Source of the DNA: Nitrospirota bacterium | GTDB lineage: Bacteria; Nitrospirota; Nitrospiria; 2-01-FULL-66-17 | Direction of reading: 5' to 3' | DNA length: 64,000 nt | Assembly: GCA_040757335.1 (NCBI GenBank) | Contig: JBFLXB010000001.1 | Span: 124,001-188,000 of the forward strand | Shown here: positions 31,052 through 41,351 of the stretch, in pieces | How the letters are laid out: each line of letters opens with the position of its first letter | Numbering within the stretch: position 1 is the first letter of the stretch | Notes under the pieces: model-generated | What the model was told of the DNA's origin: nothing | The model's database searches: none | Seen by the model: the letters and a program-made list of their open reading frames with translations, nothing else | Program-made: the position numbers and the translations under genes

Positions 31052-33961
31052 TCAGGTGCGGCCTTCCAGAAGCGAGACGGGAAACGTGGAAAAGACCTCC
31101 GATGCCCGCAGCGCAGGCTGTCCGTCGATGATCGTCGCCGTCACCGGTTCTCCGGTGAAGAGATTGTGAAAGGTGGAGTCGGGGCGAGTGGGCGGAAGCC
31201 TGATCCCGGTGTCCCCCCACACCGCGGAGCCGTGCGGCAGCGCATCGGCATCGGGCAGGAGGGTCGCCACCAAACGCGGAACCGCTGCGATGATCATCCG
31301 ATCTCGGTGGGTTCTGGCGAAAGCGACCACGTGCCGGCGCCGTGCCCCGACCGTGTCCAACGGAACGTACGAGCCATCGAGGAACAGCGGCGCGTGGTGC
31401 CGCCGATACCGGAGGGCGGTCATGATTACAAACAGCTTGATCCGACCGTCCGTCCTGGTCCGGACGAGGTCTTCGGCCAGCGCGCGTCGGTTGCCCGCGG
31501 CCGACCTCTGCTGCAGGTCCTCGACGAGGGAGACTCGACGCTCGAACTCGACAGGGCGCCGGTTGTCGGGGTCGACCAGGGAGAGATCCCAGAGCTCGGT
31601 TCCCTGATAGAAGTCCGGGACGCCCGGCGCGGCGATCTTCAAGACCTGCTGCGCCAGCGAATTGTAGATGCCCAGTGGCGAGACACGCGCGACGAACCGT
31701 GCAATATCTTCCAAAAACGCACGAGCCGAGCCGCGGTCCAGGATGGTCGAGATGAATCGGGCGACCGCGTCCTCGTAGGGCTGGTTGGGGTTGATCCAAC
31801 TGGTGTGGACTTTGGCTTCCCTCAGTGCTTTGGTCATGTACTGCTGGATGCGATCGTGAAACGCGTCCCACGCCGCTCCGGAGACGTCGCCCGAGGGCCA
31901 GCTGCCGATCAGCGTTTGATACAGAAAACACTCTTCGTTGGGGTCCGGAGTCGGTTGGTCGTCGACCACGATTCGCTTCTTCCGATTCAGCCGGTGCCAG
32001 CGCCCCAGCCGCGCGCGCCACTCTTTGGGGATCTCCGAGAGGACGTTAAGGCGGGCCCGCACGTCTTCACCGCGCTTGGTATCGTGCGTCGAAGTGATGG
32101 AGAGGGCATACGGCCAGCGGGCAGCGCGTTCGAGCATGGCGTCGTGGAAGGCGCGTGGCTCGACGCCGAACCGCTCCGGGTCACCGCCGACTTCGTTCAA
32201 CGAGAGGAGCCGATTGTAGACATAGTGCGCGGTGTCTTCGACGCCCTTTGCGGTGACCGGGCTGGTCGTTTGCTGAAACTTCATCAAGAAGGCCACGCGC
32301 TCGTCACGGTCCGTCGGAGTGCCTTCATCGGATGCTTTCAGCAGGAGGTCGCGCACGAAGTCAAACACCAAACCGCTGAGGGCGGGATTGCGTCGTTTCG
32401 CTTTGGCGACCGCCAGTCGGATATACGCGCGGTCCCGGTCACTGACCGGGGTGTTCGGATCCGGCGTGACGTACGTACGGTAGACCGGAAAGGAAGCGAT
32501 GATCTCGCGGATCGCGTGGGTGAGACTGTTCAGCGTGAAGTCGCGGAATCGGCGGTTGCGCTCCGATAAGAGATTCACGTGGTGCGCCAGCACATTGATC
32601 TCGCTCGCCATGGACGTCTGCATGATCAACTGCTTGCTGTGGTACGCAAGTTCGTCGAACCGCGTACGGACGCCGGTGAATCGGCCGTAGATGTCGCTCA
32701 TCAGGCGCTCGTTTCCGCCCTCAACAAAAAGTCCGTTCACCAGATTCAGGAAGTCATAGCCCGTGGTCCCGTACACGGGCCAGTCCTCGGGAACGCGTTC
32801 GGAGGCTCCCAGGATCTTCTCCACCACGACAAAGACTGGGCGCCCGGTCTCGTGCGGCGTGGTTGCCGAGACGGCCGATGCCTGGAGTTGGCGCAGGTAA
32901 TCGCGGGGGTCGTAGAGCCCGTCCACGTGATCGATCCGCAGCCCGGTGACGGCCCCCTGACGAATGAGCTCAAAGATCAGCGCGTGCGTCTTCTGGAACA
33001 CATCGGGGTGCTCCATCCGGAGGGCGACGAGTTCATTGACGTCGAAGAATCGCCGATAGTTGATCTCTTCCGAGGCGACGCGCCAGTCCGCCAGGCGGTA
33101 GGCTTGGTCATCGAGCAGCGCGTGGAGCGAATCAAAGCTTCCAGGCTGGCCCTTTGCGCCGTTGAATGCGCGGACGTTGTCCTCGATGAAGCGCGCGACC
33201 GTGGGACTCTCCCGAACCACGGCCGCCAGGCGCTTTTTGATGATCTCCTTCTCGCGATAACGCTCCGCCACGCTCGCGGGGTCCTGCTGGCTCCTGGCGG
33301 GAAGATGCCCGATGGCGGTCACGATACTTTGCAGTTCTTGGACGGACGGATTCTCCGCACCTGTCGCCGCGATCAGCTCGTCGAGCCGATGGGTGAGGAT
33401 ACGGGTGTAGGATTTCGGCGCAACCGGCAGGGTGTGATCGTAGTACCGGATCACGAAGGTGCCGTCCGAGTATCCCAGTAGAATCTCCTGGTTCTCCAGG
33501 GACATGCCGTATTGATTGCCCAAGATCGGGAGCAACACCTTCTCATTGAGTTCGAGTTTGAGCGGGTGCCAATCGATGTCGAAGAACGCGGCGTAGCGGG
33601 AACTCGGTCCGTTTTCGAGCACGTCAAGCCACCAGGCGTTTGCCGACGCAGCGATGCCCATGTGGTTGGGGACCACGTCAAGCAGGTGTCCCATGTCGTG
33701 GCGTGCCAGTGCGGCAACGAACGCATTGTAGTCCGTCTGGGTTCCCAACTCGGGATTCAGCGTCGTGGGATCGACCACGTCGTAACCGTGGCGGCTGCCG
33801 GGTACGGCTTTCAAGTAGGGAGACGTATAGCAGTCTGTCACGCCGAGGGCGTGAAGATACGGAATGATCCGTTCCGCGTCGGCGAACGCGAACTCCGGGT
33901 TCAACTGCACCCGGTAGGTCGAAACCGGAATCCGTAAAGCGTGCGGCTGGGGGGCGTTCAT
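31052..33961 (-). CDS. treY: Maltooligosyl trehalose synthase TreY
   Basis: A 969-residue GH13 enzyme. N-terminus STYRVQLNPEFAFADAERII, then VVPNHMGI. The nucleophile region is GLRIDHVDGLYDPRDYL, the acid/base Glu lies in VVEKILGASERVPEDW, and the third Asp is in SITSTHDTKRGEDVRAR. It converts the reducing-end maltose unit of a maltodextrin into a trehalose unit, the first step of the TreY-TreZ route. Length fits the family (about 900-970). Start ATG 33961 overlaps the maltokinase stop by four bases. TreZ lies 14 kb upstream on the same strand, so the two are split within the island. Confidence 0.97.
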   Translation of the reverse strand: MNAPQPHALRIPVSTYRVQLNPEFAFADAERIIPYLHALGVTDCYTSPYLKAVPGSRHGYDVVDPTTLNPELGTQTDYNAFVAALARHDMGHLLDVVPNHMGIAASANAWWLDVLENGPSSRYAAFFDIDWHPLKLELNEKVLLPILGNQYGMSLENQEILLGYSDGTFVIRYYDHTLPVAPKSYTRILTHRLDELIAATGAENPSVQELQSIVTAIGHLPARSQQDPASVAERYREKEIIKKRLAAVVRESPTVARFIEDNVRAFNGAKGQPGSFDSLHALLDDQAYRLADWRVASEEINYRRFFDVNELVALRMEHPDVFQKTHALIFELIRQGAVTGLRIDHVDGLYDPRDYLRQLQASAVSATTPHETGRPVFVVVEKILGASERVPEDWPVYGTTGYDFLNLVNGLFVEGGNERLMSDIYGRFTGVRTRFDELAYHSKQLIMQTSMASEINVLAHHVNLLSERNRRFRDFTLNSLTHAIREIIASFPVYRTYVTPDPNTPVSDRDRAYIRLAVAKAKRRNPALSGLVFDFVRDLLLKASDEGTPTDRDERVAFLMKFQQTTSPVTAKGVEDTAHYVYNRLLSLNEVGGDPERFGVEPRAFHDAMLERAARWPYALSITSTHDTKRGEDVRARLNVLSEIPKEWRARLGRWHRLNRKKRIVVDDQPTPDPNEECFLYQTLIGSWPSGDVSGAAWDAFHDRIQQYMTKALREAKVHTSWINPNQPYEDAVARFISTILDRGSARAFLEDIARFVARVSPLGIYNSLAQQVLKIAAPGVPDFYQGTELWDLSLVDPDNRRPVEFERRVSLVEDLQQRSAAGNRRALAEDLVRTRTDGRIKLFVIMTALRYRRHHAPLFLDGSYVPLDTVGARRRHVVAFARTHRDRMIIAAVPRLVATLLPDADALPHGSAVWGDTGIRLPPTRPDSTFHNLFTGEPVTATIIDGQPALRASEVFSTFPVSLLEGRT

Positions 33962-35601
33962 GTTCGCAACGAACCGCGGCCGGATCGAGTGATGACCTCA
34001 CGGATCCCCGCCAAGGGGATGCGGAGCCAGTCGGGACGATGGTTCAGCTCGTACGCGGCCTCGTACAATGCCTTGTCGAGCAGAAACGTCTCCAACCAGA
34101 ACACGGTCTCCGCCGGGTCCTCGGGAAGGAGCGACGAGCGGGCGAGTGTGTCGAAATACGCGCGCAAGAAGACGCCCGCCATCGTGGCGTACCAGACGTG
34201 GGCCCACGGCCACAGGTCCGCCAGGTGCCGTCCCGTTTCCCCTCGCTGAAACAGGGCCGCGTAGGCCACGTAATGAAACGACCGCATCATGCCCGCCACA
34301 TCCCGCAAGGGAGGGTGTTTGCCGCGGCGAGCCGCCAGCGGCTTGGTGGGTTCTCCCTCGAAATCGATGATGACGAAATCGTTCCCCGTATACAGCACCT
34401 GCCCCAAGTGATAATCGCCGTGGCATCGAATTCTTGGCGCGCTGAGTCGGACGGCGCCCAGTCTGCGGATTTTTGCGAGCGACTCGTTTCGGAGACGCAG
34501 CGTGGCCCTCACCTCGTGCTTCAACGCAACGGGCAGCCCGGCCAGTGAACGGCTGAGCAACCGGTACGTCTCCTTGGCCCGGGCGATCCCGTCCCGTGCC
34601 AACGCCCGCTGATAGGCCAGGGTGCAGCGCGCCGGAGCGAACGCGGGGTCACGGCGGTCGGCCGCCAGTGCGCGATGCAGCTCGCCGGTTCGCCTCCCCA
34701 GGAGCACGGCCATCTCCGTGGCCTCAGCTCCGATGAGGCGCTGCTCGACCGACGACCATCCGGTTCGCGCGACAGTGAACGGAGAGGCGGGCGCCCCTGG
34801 AGCGCGTCGCTGGAGTGACGCGGAGCCCGCCCGTTCAAAATAGGGAGTGAGGAGTTCCAGGGCGTAGCGCCAGCCATCGCCGACGTTGGGGACGAATCCC
34901 TGAAGCACCCCCAGCGCCACGGGGAGGTGCCCGCGGCGTTGATACTCGATCGTTCCGGCGAACGGGGGAACATTGGTGAACGCCGCGGTCTCGGACAGAA
35001 AGCGGCTGAACTCCACGTCGGGGTGGATCCCCTCGTCGAGTTTTCGGAAGACTTTGAGAAACAGCGCGTCGCCGTACAGCAACGCGGTGTTGCTCTGCTC
35101 GGACCCCAGAACCCGGCAGGCGCTCGGGAGGTCACGCTCCTCATGCTGCGCAAGGACGCGCGGCAATGCGGGACCGCGTTCGCCGATAACCGATCCATGC
35201 CCCCCGCGGATCCGTTGCCGGCGCGTGATCAGCGCGAGCAGTCGCCGGTGGACTTCGTGGTCGTAGAGGCCGTCGTGACAGACGATCACCCGGTTTCCAC
35301 GCGTGCGGGATTTTACCAGCGGGGGGCGTCCGCTGGCGTTGCCATCGTCCATCGGGACGTTGCGGCACGAGAGGGCAAGCAGGTAGCGCTCCGGAGGACC
35401 GCTGGTGTACCGGACCTTCAGGACGATCAGGTGGCTGCGGGGCGCTGTCGTGAGCTGAACCGTGTCCAGCACGCTGACCCGGTGGATCGATCTGGCTTTT
35501 CCGCCGAACCAACGTTGACGGGCCAGGAAACCGGGGAGTTCCCGGATCAGGTCCGCGTGAAGACCGCTCGGTAAGCCTGGTGCGCGATGGACGGACGGCA
35601 T
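33958..35601 (-). CDS. mak: Maltokinase (Pep2/Mak type)
   Basis: About 547 residues. The N-terminal cap LPGFLARQRWFGGKAR is a strong marker of maltokinases (and of the C-terminal half of TreS-Mak fusions). The kinase catalytic loop RIRCHGDYHLGQVLYTG and the metal-binding DFVIIDFEGEPTKPL follow. It phosphorylates maltose to maltose-1-phosphate with ATP, feeding GlgE. In many bacteria the domain is fused to TreS; here it is separate and lies downstream of treS and glgE. ATG 35601 is chosen because translation meets the cap quickly; the longer frame reaches into the preceding gene. It overlaps treY. Confidence 0.92.
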   Translation of the reverse strand: MPSVHRAPGLPSGLHADLIRELPGFLARQRWFGGKARSIHRVSVLDTVQLTTAPRSHLIVLKVRYTSGPPERYLLALSCRNVPMDDGNASGRPPLVKSRTRGNRVIVCHDGLYDHEVHRRLLALITRRQRIRGGHGSVIGERGPALPRVLAQHEERDLPSACRVLGSEQSNTALLYGDALFLKVFRKLDEGIHPDVEFSRFLSETAAFTNVPPFAGTIEYQRRGHLPVALGVLQGFVPNVGDGWRYALELLTPYFERAGSASLQRRAPGAPASPFTVARTGWSSVEQRLIGAEATEMAVLLGRRTGELHRALAADRRDPAFAPARCTLAYQRALARDGIARAKETYRLLSRSLAGLPVALKHEVRATLRLRNESLAKIRRLGAVRLSAPRIRCHGDYHLGQVLYTGNDFVIIDFEGEPTKPLAARRGKHPPLRDVAGMMRSFHYVAYAALFQRGETGRHLADLWPWAHVWYATMAGVFLRAYFDTLARSSLLPEDPAETVFWLETFLLDKALYEAAYELNHRPDWLRIPLAGIREVITRSGRGSLRT

Positions 35602-35656
35602 GGTCAAGTTCCGCGTCTCGACGAGTGGAGTTACGAGGCGTTTGCGGCGCCCGGGG

Positions 35657-36358
35657 CTACAGGTGCGAGATCTCGTCTTTCTCGGGCTTGCTGTCCTCGG
35701 CAAATTGCCGCTCGAGAAAACGCCTGGCCACGTCGCGCCCGCCGATGCCGAATGCAATGGCCAGACCGAGCATCACGGCCCCGAAGGCGATGGAAAACGC
35801 AATCAAGACGACGGTCTTGGCCAGCGCAACCTGTTCGAGGGCCATCGCGACCGTCAGAATCACGAGGAACACACGGACCGTGTTGCTCAGCAACCGGGCC
35901 GACGGCACGTTGGCGTTGACCATTCCCAACAGCACGGCCCGCGCCGCGAAGTTGGCGAAGAGGATGCCGATAAAGAGGATGATCAGCGCAATAAAAATTT
36001 GGGGGACGTACAAAAAGAACCGGGAGATTTGTTCCTGAAGCACGATGATCCCGAGCGTGCTGATCCCCAACATCAGGAATCCCGCCAAAGTGACCCAGAA
36101 CACCAGGCTGCTCAGGAGTTCGGTCGGCGGGGGCAGATCCGCTTTGGTGAACATCTGGGTCGCCCCGACGTTGTCGCAGAGCACGTCGAACTTCACCAAT
36201 TTGAGGAAGTGACGGACAAGAATCTTGACGACGATCGCGATCACCCAGCCGACGGCGATGATGATCAACATCCCGAGGATCTTGGGAAAAAGATCCAGCG
36301 CCATCTTCATCGCGGTGTCCAGCGTCTGCGCGACGCCATGCAGGAGGGTCTCGGTCAT
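35657..36358 (-). CDS. Conserved TM-helix (channel-like) membrane protein
   Basis: About 233 residues with five to six hydrophobic segments: LFPKILGMLIIIAVGWVIAIVVKIL, LLSSLVFWVTLAGFLMLGI, YVPQIFIALIILFIGILFANF, LLSNTVRVFLVILTVAMALEQV and IAFSIAFGAVMLGLAIAFGIGG. The last ends in GIGGRDVARRFLE, as in the conserved TM-helix repeat family related to the pore region of MscS-like channels. It lacks the MscS cytoplasmic domain. A role in osmotic or cell-envelope stress is plausible from its neighbours. Start ATG 36358 lies seven bases after the glycosyltransferase stop, with GAGGCACCC before it. Confidence 0.8.
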   Translation of the reverse strand: MTETLLHGVAQTLDTAMKMALDLFPKILGMLIIIAVGWVIAIVVKILVRHFLKLVKFDVLCDNVGATQMFTKADLPPPTELLSSLVFWVTLAGFLMLGISTLGIIVLQEQISRFFLYVPQIFIALIILFIGILFANFAARAVLLGMVNANVPSARLLSNTVRVFLVILTVAMALEQVALAKTVVLIAFSIAFGAVMLGLAIAFGIGGRDVARRFLERQFAEDSKPEKDEISHL

Positions 36359-36365
36359 GGGTGCC

Positions 36366-37637
36366 TCACTTGGTTGGAGTCCAGCGCTCGACGAGATACG
36401 GCTTGAACCGTTCGTATTCCAGGCAGAGCGCCTCGACCCGCTGTTTGAAGTCGAGCGAGTCGGTTTCGAGATGCTCCGCCACAAAGCAACTCGTTCGCCC
36501 CAAGTACAGCGGAACGAGGGCCTGCAGCAGGTGATCGCGATGGATCACCGCGTGATGGTAGGACGCGGCGAACTCGTAGACCGTCTTGACCCAGAGATCA
36601 TCGGGATATCTCATCTCCGCATCACCGACCTCGGCGAGACGTTGGATCGCCTGAAGAGTTTCGGGGGAAAGAATCGGACCGAGGATCGATGCGAACTCGC
36701 GGACCCCGGTTCGAAAGACCTGCAGCATGCGCTCGCGATTGATCCGGACAGGTTCCAGGCTCAATTCGTATTCGAATCCGAAGATCGGTGTGGGTTCAGA
36801 TCCGCTTCGGGAAAGCCAGAAGGACTGATCGGTCTCCATACACTCGAACAGAGCGCCGACCACCCGTTGCAACACGGTCGTCAGGTCCGGTTCCTCGTAG
36901 TTAGGCGCGTGAAGCTTGGGCCCAAGGAACGCCTGGCAGAGGAGGTAGCCATCTCTGATCGCCGACGTGGTCAGTCGGAGATCGACGCCGGGGCGAAACG
37001 GCTGCCCGGCCTGGAGACTCGTTCCGAGAAAGGCCTTGGCGAGGCGCGCGGACACGCCGAACTCTTTTCCCAACGGTTCTTTGACCCGAGCTCCGTACAC
37101 CGCCCGAACCACGGGATACATCACGTTGGTGATCAAGAGCCCGTCAAACTTGTGGCGATGGTAAATCGGCGCGACGAAATCGAACTGCTCCTTGTAGACC
37201 GGACGAATCAATCCCTCGATCCACTCCGGCGTCACGCTCTGGAGTTCCGCGCTCACCACCGCGCACGCCTTGGCCCGGAGGAGATCCGCGGCCGCGAAAA
37301 TGGTGCGCAGCGCGTGCTCACGCCCCGGACCGCCGCTGGACGGCGTGGTGATCCGGTGGAGCGTTCGCAACGGCTGGGACGTCATCAGCGTCCGAAAATC
37401 GCTGATGGTGGCGTCGCGGACCACGTCGAGCGTCCCGTCGGTCGAGCCGCCGTCCGGATTGATCAGCACGGTCCGCGCGCGCGGAAAGTACTTCAGGAAC
37501 CCGACCTGCACGGCGCGAACCACCTGCCCCGCGGTCTTGACGTTGTTGAACGTGGGCACGCCGACCAGGATGTCGACTTCGCCAACCGCAATCAGTTGGC
37601 TCAGCAAGTCGTCCGATAGTACGGTTTCGTCCGCCAA
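36366..37637 (-). CDS. GT-A family glycosyltransferase, possibly glucosyl/mannosylglycerate synthase-like
   Basis: A 423-residue cytoplasmic protein. The Rossmann-like nucleotide-sugar site is visible: DILVGVPTFNNVKTAG near residue 22, then VLINPDGGSTDGT. Later segments include CAVVSAELQSVTPEWIEGLI and DFVAPIYHRHKFDGLLI. The layout resembles glycerate glycosyltransferases of the GT78/GT81 type, which make the compatible solutes mannosylglycerate or glucosylglycerate, but I could not match donor or acceptor residues. Start is TTG 37637. It sits directly behind treS and before a channel-like protein. Specificity is inference; an alternative is a general sugar or lipid glycosyltransferase. Confidence 0.65.
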   Translation of the reverse strand: MADETVLSDDLLSQLIAVGEVDILVGVPTFNNVKTAGQVVRAVQVGFLKYFPRARTVLINPDGGSTDGTLDVVRDATISDFRTLMTSQPLRTLHRITTPSSGGPGREHALRTIFAAADLLRAKACAVVSAELQSVTPEWIEGLIRPVYKEQFDFVAPIYHRHKFDGLLITNVMYPVVRAVYGARVKEPLGKEFGVSARLAKAFLGTSLQAGQPFRPGVDLRLTTSAIRDGYLLCQAFLGPKLHAPNYEEPDLTTVLQRVVGALFECMETDQSFWLSRSGSEPTPIFGFEYELSLEPVRINRERMLQVFRTGVREFASILGPILSPETLQAIQRLAEVGDAEMRYPDDLWVKTVYEFAASYHHAVIHRDHLLQALVPLYLGRTSCFVAEHLETDSLDFKQRVEALCLEYERFKPYLVERWTPTK

Positions 37638-37676
37638 CGTCTGTCTCCGTCTTCAAACGGATCGCATCGCTGCGGG

Positions 37677-39314
37677 TTACAGCCGCCGCAAGGAGAACCA
37701 GAAGAAGTGAAACGGTCCCAGCGTCAGAAGATACGGGAGATCCCCGATGCGAGGAAACGGATTGCCTCCGAACATTTCGATCGGGATCGCACCCTTGAAC
37801 TCGCGCAGATCGAGCTCAACGGCCTGGGCCGTCCGCGACAAGTTGTTGACCACGAGCACGGTCTCGCCGTCCATCTGGCGCAGGTAGGCAATGATCCGGT
37901 GGTTTTTGGGGTTGACGAACCGAATGGTTCCGCAACTGAACACCGCGGAGGACTTCCAGAGGCGGAGCAGTTTCTTCATCCAGGAGAGTAACGAATGATC
38001 GGACCGCCGCTGGGATTCGACGTTCACGGCCTGATACCCGTACACGGGATTCGAAATGACCGGCAGAAAGAGCTGCTCAGGGTCCGCAGTGGAAAACCCC
38101 GCGTTCCATCCGCCGGTCCATTGCATTGGGGTGCGAACTCCGTTTCGGTCTCCCAAGAAAATGTTGTCTCCCATCCCGATCTCGTCTCCATAGTAGATGA
38201 TCGGGCAGCCTGGGAGCGAGAGGAGCAGACTGTTCAGGAGCTCGATTCGCCTCCGGTCGTTTTGCAACAGCGGGCCCAGCCTTCGCCTGATCCCGAGGTT
38301 GATTTTGGTTCTGGGGTCATTGGCGTAGACCTCGTACATGTAGTCCCGTTCATCCTCCGAGACCATCTCCAACGTCAGCTCATCGTGATTGCGCAGGAAC
38401 GTGCCCCACTGGCACGTTTCCGGGATCGCGGGAGTTTTCTCCATGATCTCAACCAGCGGCTTGCGATCTTCGAGCTCGACAGCCATGAACACGCGCGGCA
38501 TGAGCGGGAAGTGGAAGGCCATGTGGAATTCGTCCCCCTCTCCAAAATACGCGCGGACGTCGGACGGCCACTGGTTCGCCTCGGCGAGCAGCATTTTGTC
38601 CTTGTACTGCTCGTCGAGGCGGCGTCGCAGGAACCGGATCACCTCGTGGGTCTCCTGGAGGTTCTCGCAGGACGTGCCCTCCCGCTCGATCAGGTAGGGC
38701 ACCGCGTCGACCCGGAAGCCGTCGACCCCCATGTCGAGCCAGAACTTCATGACGTTCCAGATCTCCTCGCGCACCGCCGGGTTGTCGAAGTTCAGATCCG
38801 GTTGATGGTTGAAGAACCGATGCCAGTAGTACGACTTCGAGATCGGGTCCCAGGTCCAGTTCGATCGCTCGGTGTCCACAAAGATGATGCGCACGTTCCG
38901 ATAGCGGTCGTCGGAATCGCTCCACACGTACCAGTCGCGTCGCGGGTGGTCCCGCGAGCTGCGGGCCTCTTGAAACCAGGGGTGCTGGTCCGACGTGTGG
39001 TTCAGCACCAGCTCGGTGATGACCCGAAGCCCGCGGGCGTGGGCGGCGTCGAGGAAGGCCCGGAAATCGTCGAGCGTGCCGTAACTGGAATGGACGTTGT
39101 AGTAATCGGAGATATCGTACCCGTCGTCCCGGAACGGCGAGGGGTACATCGGGAGCAGCCAGATGCAGTCGATCCCGAGGTCCTGCAGGTAGTCCAATTT
39201 CCCGAGCAGCCCCCGAAAGTCGCCGATGCCGTCCGCGTTGCTGTCGCAGTAGGCTTTGACGTGCAGCTCGTAGAACACAGCCTTCTTGTACCAAGGATAC
39301 GAACGAGCCGTCAC
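37677..39314 (-). CDS. treS: Trehalose synthase TreS (maltose/trehalose isomerase)
   Basis: A 545-residue GH13 subfamily 16 enzyme. N-terminus [26 protein letters not shown]. Catalytic residues: Asp nucleophile in [13 protein letters not shown], Glu in [12 protein letters not shown], Asp in [11 protein letters not shown]. TreS-type signature [12 protein letters not shown] appears as [14 protein letters not shown]. It interconverts maltose and trehalose without cofactors. The maltokinase domain often fused at the C-terminus is absent and encoded separately. Start GTG 39314. It lies next to glgE, consistent with the trehalose-to-alpha-glucan route. Confidence 0.95.
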   Translation of the reverse strand: MTARSYPWYKKAVFYELHVKAYCDSNADGIGDFRGLLGKLDYLQDLGIDCIWLLPMYPSPFRDDGYDISDYYNVHSSYGTLDDFRAFLDAAHARGLRVITELVLNHTSDQHPWFQEARSSRDHPRRDWYVWSDSDDRYRNVRIIFVDTERSNWTWDPISKSYYWHRFFNHQPDLNFDNPAVREEIWNVMKFWLDMGVDGFRVDAVPYLIEREGTSCENLQETHEVIRFLRRRLDEQYKDKMLLAEANQWPSDVRAYFGEGDEFHMAFHFPLMPRVFMAVELEDRKPLVEIMEKTPAIPETCQWGTFLRNHDELTLEMVSEDERDYMYEVYANDPRTKINLGIRRRLGPLLQNDRRRIELLNSLLLSLPGCPIIYYGDEIGMGDNIFLGDRNGVRTPMQWTGGWNAGFSTADPEQLFLPVISNPVYGYQAVNVESQRRSDHSLLSWMKKLLRLWKSSAVFSCGTIRFVNPKNHRIIAYLRQMDGETVLVVNNLSRTAQAVELDLREFKGAIPIEMFGGNPFPRIGDLPYLLTLGPFHFFWFSLRRL

Positions 39315-39338
39315 CGGTCGAGCGCCTCTCTCACGCGC

Positions 39339-41351
39339 CTAGGCAAACGCGTCGACGTCGCGCTCGGTGCGCAATCGTCGGCGGAGGCGGAAGACATGCG
39401 CGGGACACACCGCAGGGTCCAGTCGCACGTAGTTGGACTCTCCCTGCCACAGGTACCCGGTGTTGCTCAGGAGGTCATGGACCTCGTACGGATCCGATGG
39501 CGCAATGCTCAAGGTCTCGATCGGCACATGAACGTGCCCTTCCTGCGCGTGGTGGGCGTCGAGATTTACGACCACCACGATGACGTTCGACAGGTCGTCG
39601 GTGGACTTGGCGTAGGAGATGATCCGGTCGTTCGTGCACGCGAAAAAACGCAGCGAACGGTCGCTGTGCAGCGCGGGGTTTTGGCGGCGGATCGCGTTGA
39701 TCGTCGCGACCAGGTCCTTGATGTTGCCGGGTTGATTCCAGTCGCGCACGCGGATCTGGTACTTCTCCGAGTCGTGGTACTCTTCGGTCCCGGGAACGGC
39801 GTTGCCGTCGCAGAGCTCGAACCCGCTGTAGATCCCGTAGCTCGCGCCCAGAGTGGCGGCCAGGACGAGACGGACCTGGAACGCGGCACGACCGCCGGTT
39901 TGGAGGTACTCGTGGAGAATGTCGGGCGTGTTGGCGAACAAGTTCGGGCGATAGTACTCGCGAACCTCGGTCTGCGTGAGTTCCGTGAAATACTGGGTCA
40001 GTTCGGACTTGGTGTTTCGCCAGGTAAAGTATGAATAGGATTGTGTGAAGCCGACCTTGGCCAGCGCGTACATCACCGCCGGACGCGTGAATGCCTCCGA
40101 GAGAAACACCACGTCAGGATACTTCGATTGGACGGAGTCGATCAACCACTCCCAGAAGTGGATCGGTTTGGTGTGCGGGTTGTCGACGCGGAACATGCGG
40201 ACGCCCTGCTCGGTCCAGAACAAAATCACGCGACGGAGCTCTTGCCACAGGTTTTTCCAATCCGGAGTATCGAAATTCAGCGGATAGATATCCTGGTATT
40301 TCTTGGGCGGGTTTTCCGCGTATTTGATCGACCCGTCAGGACGATGCCGGAACCACTCGGGATGCTCCTTCACATAGGGGTGGTCCGGCGAGCACTGAAA
40401 CGCGATGTCCAGCGCCACCTCCAGTCCGCGGGTCTTGGCCGCCTCAAGAAATCCCCGAAAGTCGGCGAGCGTCCCGAGACTCGGTTCGACGGCGTCGTGG
40501 CCGCCGAGTTCGTTTCCGATCGCCCAAGGAGAGCCGGGATCACGGGGTCCTGCCGTGAGCGAATTGTTCGGACCCTTGCGATAACTTTGCCCGATCGGAT
40601 GAATGGGCGGCAGGTACACCACATCGAAACCCATCGCCGCGATGTCGTCGAGCCTCGCGGCCGCCTCCCGGAAGGTGGCGCTACGGGTCGGATCGGTTCC
40701 CGCGGAGCGGGGGAACATTTCGTACCACGCGCCGAAACGCGCCCGCTCGCGGTCGACCGTCACCTCCAGCACGCGATCGTACACCGTCACCGGCTCGCGG
40801 TCGGCACAGCGGGACATCGCCGCCTGCAGGGCGGGATCCAGCGCGGCCTCCGTGCGTTGCGAGACCGGCCGGTTGCTCGCCAGCAGTGATGCGCGCTCGG
40901 ACAGCCAGCGCCGGTCGGGTCCGGCCGTGCGCGATGCGGCCGTCACCAGCGCGGCACCCTCCAAGAGTTCGCTCGACACCTCTTGTCCGACCTGAACCCG
41001 CTTGGCCAGGTCGGCTTGCCACGAGGCAAAGCGATCGATCCACCCCTCGACCGTGTACTCGAACCGGGCATTGGCCGTGACCACGAACGAGGCCTGCCAC
41101 CAGTCATTGCCTTGGGGCGACATCGGCACATCGGTCCACTGGCGTGCCCCCTTCTTCCGGTAACGGAGCCTGGCTGCGAGGACGTCGTGGCCGTCGGCAA
41201 AAATCCGAGCGGACACCGCCACGGATTCGCCGACCGTCCGTTTGATGGGATAGCGCCCGCCGTTGATCTCCGGCGTGACATCCTCGATGACCACCCGTTG
41301 GGTGGCGTGCGGCGCGAACCGGGGAGCAGGGACCGAAGGGGCACGCCTCAT
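39339..41351 (-). CDS. glgE: Maltosyltransferase GlgE
   Basis: A 670-residue GH13 subfamily 3 enzyme. N-terminal domain: [20 protein letters not shown], characteristic of GlgE. Nucleophile Asp in [18 protein letters not shown], general acid Glu in [15 protein letters not shown], and phosphate-pocket region [14 protein letters not shown]. It transfers maltosyl units from alpha-maltose-1-phosphate to the non-reducing end of alpha-1,4-glucan. Full family length. ATG 41351 overlaps the glgX stop (ATGA). With TreS and maltokinase nearby it completes the classical GlgE pathway. Confidence 0.97.
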   Translation of the reverse strand: MRRAPSVPAPRFAPHATQRVVIEDVTPEINGGRYPIKRTVGESVAVSARIFADGHDVLAARLRYRKKGARQWTDVPMSPQGNDWWQASFVVTANARFEYTVEGWIDRFASWQADLAKRVQVGQEVSSELLEGAALVTAASRTAGPDRRWLSERASLLASNRPVSQRTEAALDPALQAAMSRCADREPVTVYDRVLEVTVDRERARFGAWYEMFPRSAGTDPTRSATFREAAARLDDIAAMGFDVVYLPPIHPIGQSYRKGPNNSLTAGPRDPGSPWAIGNELGGHDAVEPSLGTLADFRGFLEAAKTRGLEVALDIAFQCSPDHPYVKEHPEWFRHRPDGSIKYAENPPKKYQDIYPLNFDTPDWKNLWQELRRVILFWTEQGVRMFRVDNPHTKPIHFWEWLIDSVQSKYPDVVFLSEAFTRPAVMYALAKVGFTQSYSYFTWRNTKSELTQYFTELTQTEVREYYRPNLFANTPDILHEYLQTGGRAAFQVRLVLAATLGASYGIYSGFELCDGNAVPGTEEYHDSEKYQIRVRDWNQPGNIKDLVATINAIRRQNPALHSDRSLRFFACTNDRIISYAKSTDDLSNVIVVVVNLDAHHAQEGHVHVPIETLSIAPSDPYEVHDLLSNTGYLWQGESNYVRLDPAVCPAHVFRLRRRLRTERDVDAFA

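Noticed and set aside
28594-32569. Long open frames opposite the transglycosylase, NhaA and TreY genes (minus 28594-30225, plus 30929-32569)
   Set aside because: Compositional shadows without start signals or domains.
37995-40034. 679-codon open frame on the plus strand opposite treS and glgE
   Set aside because: Both opposite genes carry intact catalytic triads; the plus-strand frame is a GC-rich shadow without a ribosome binding site.
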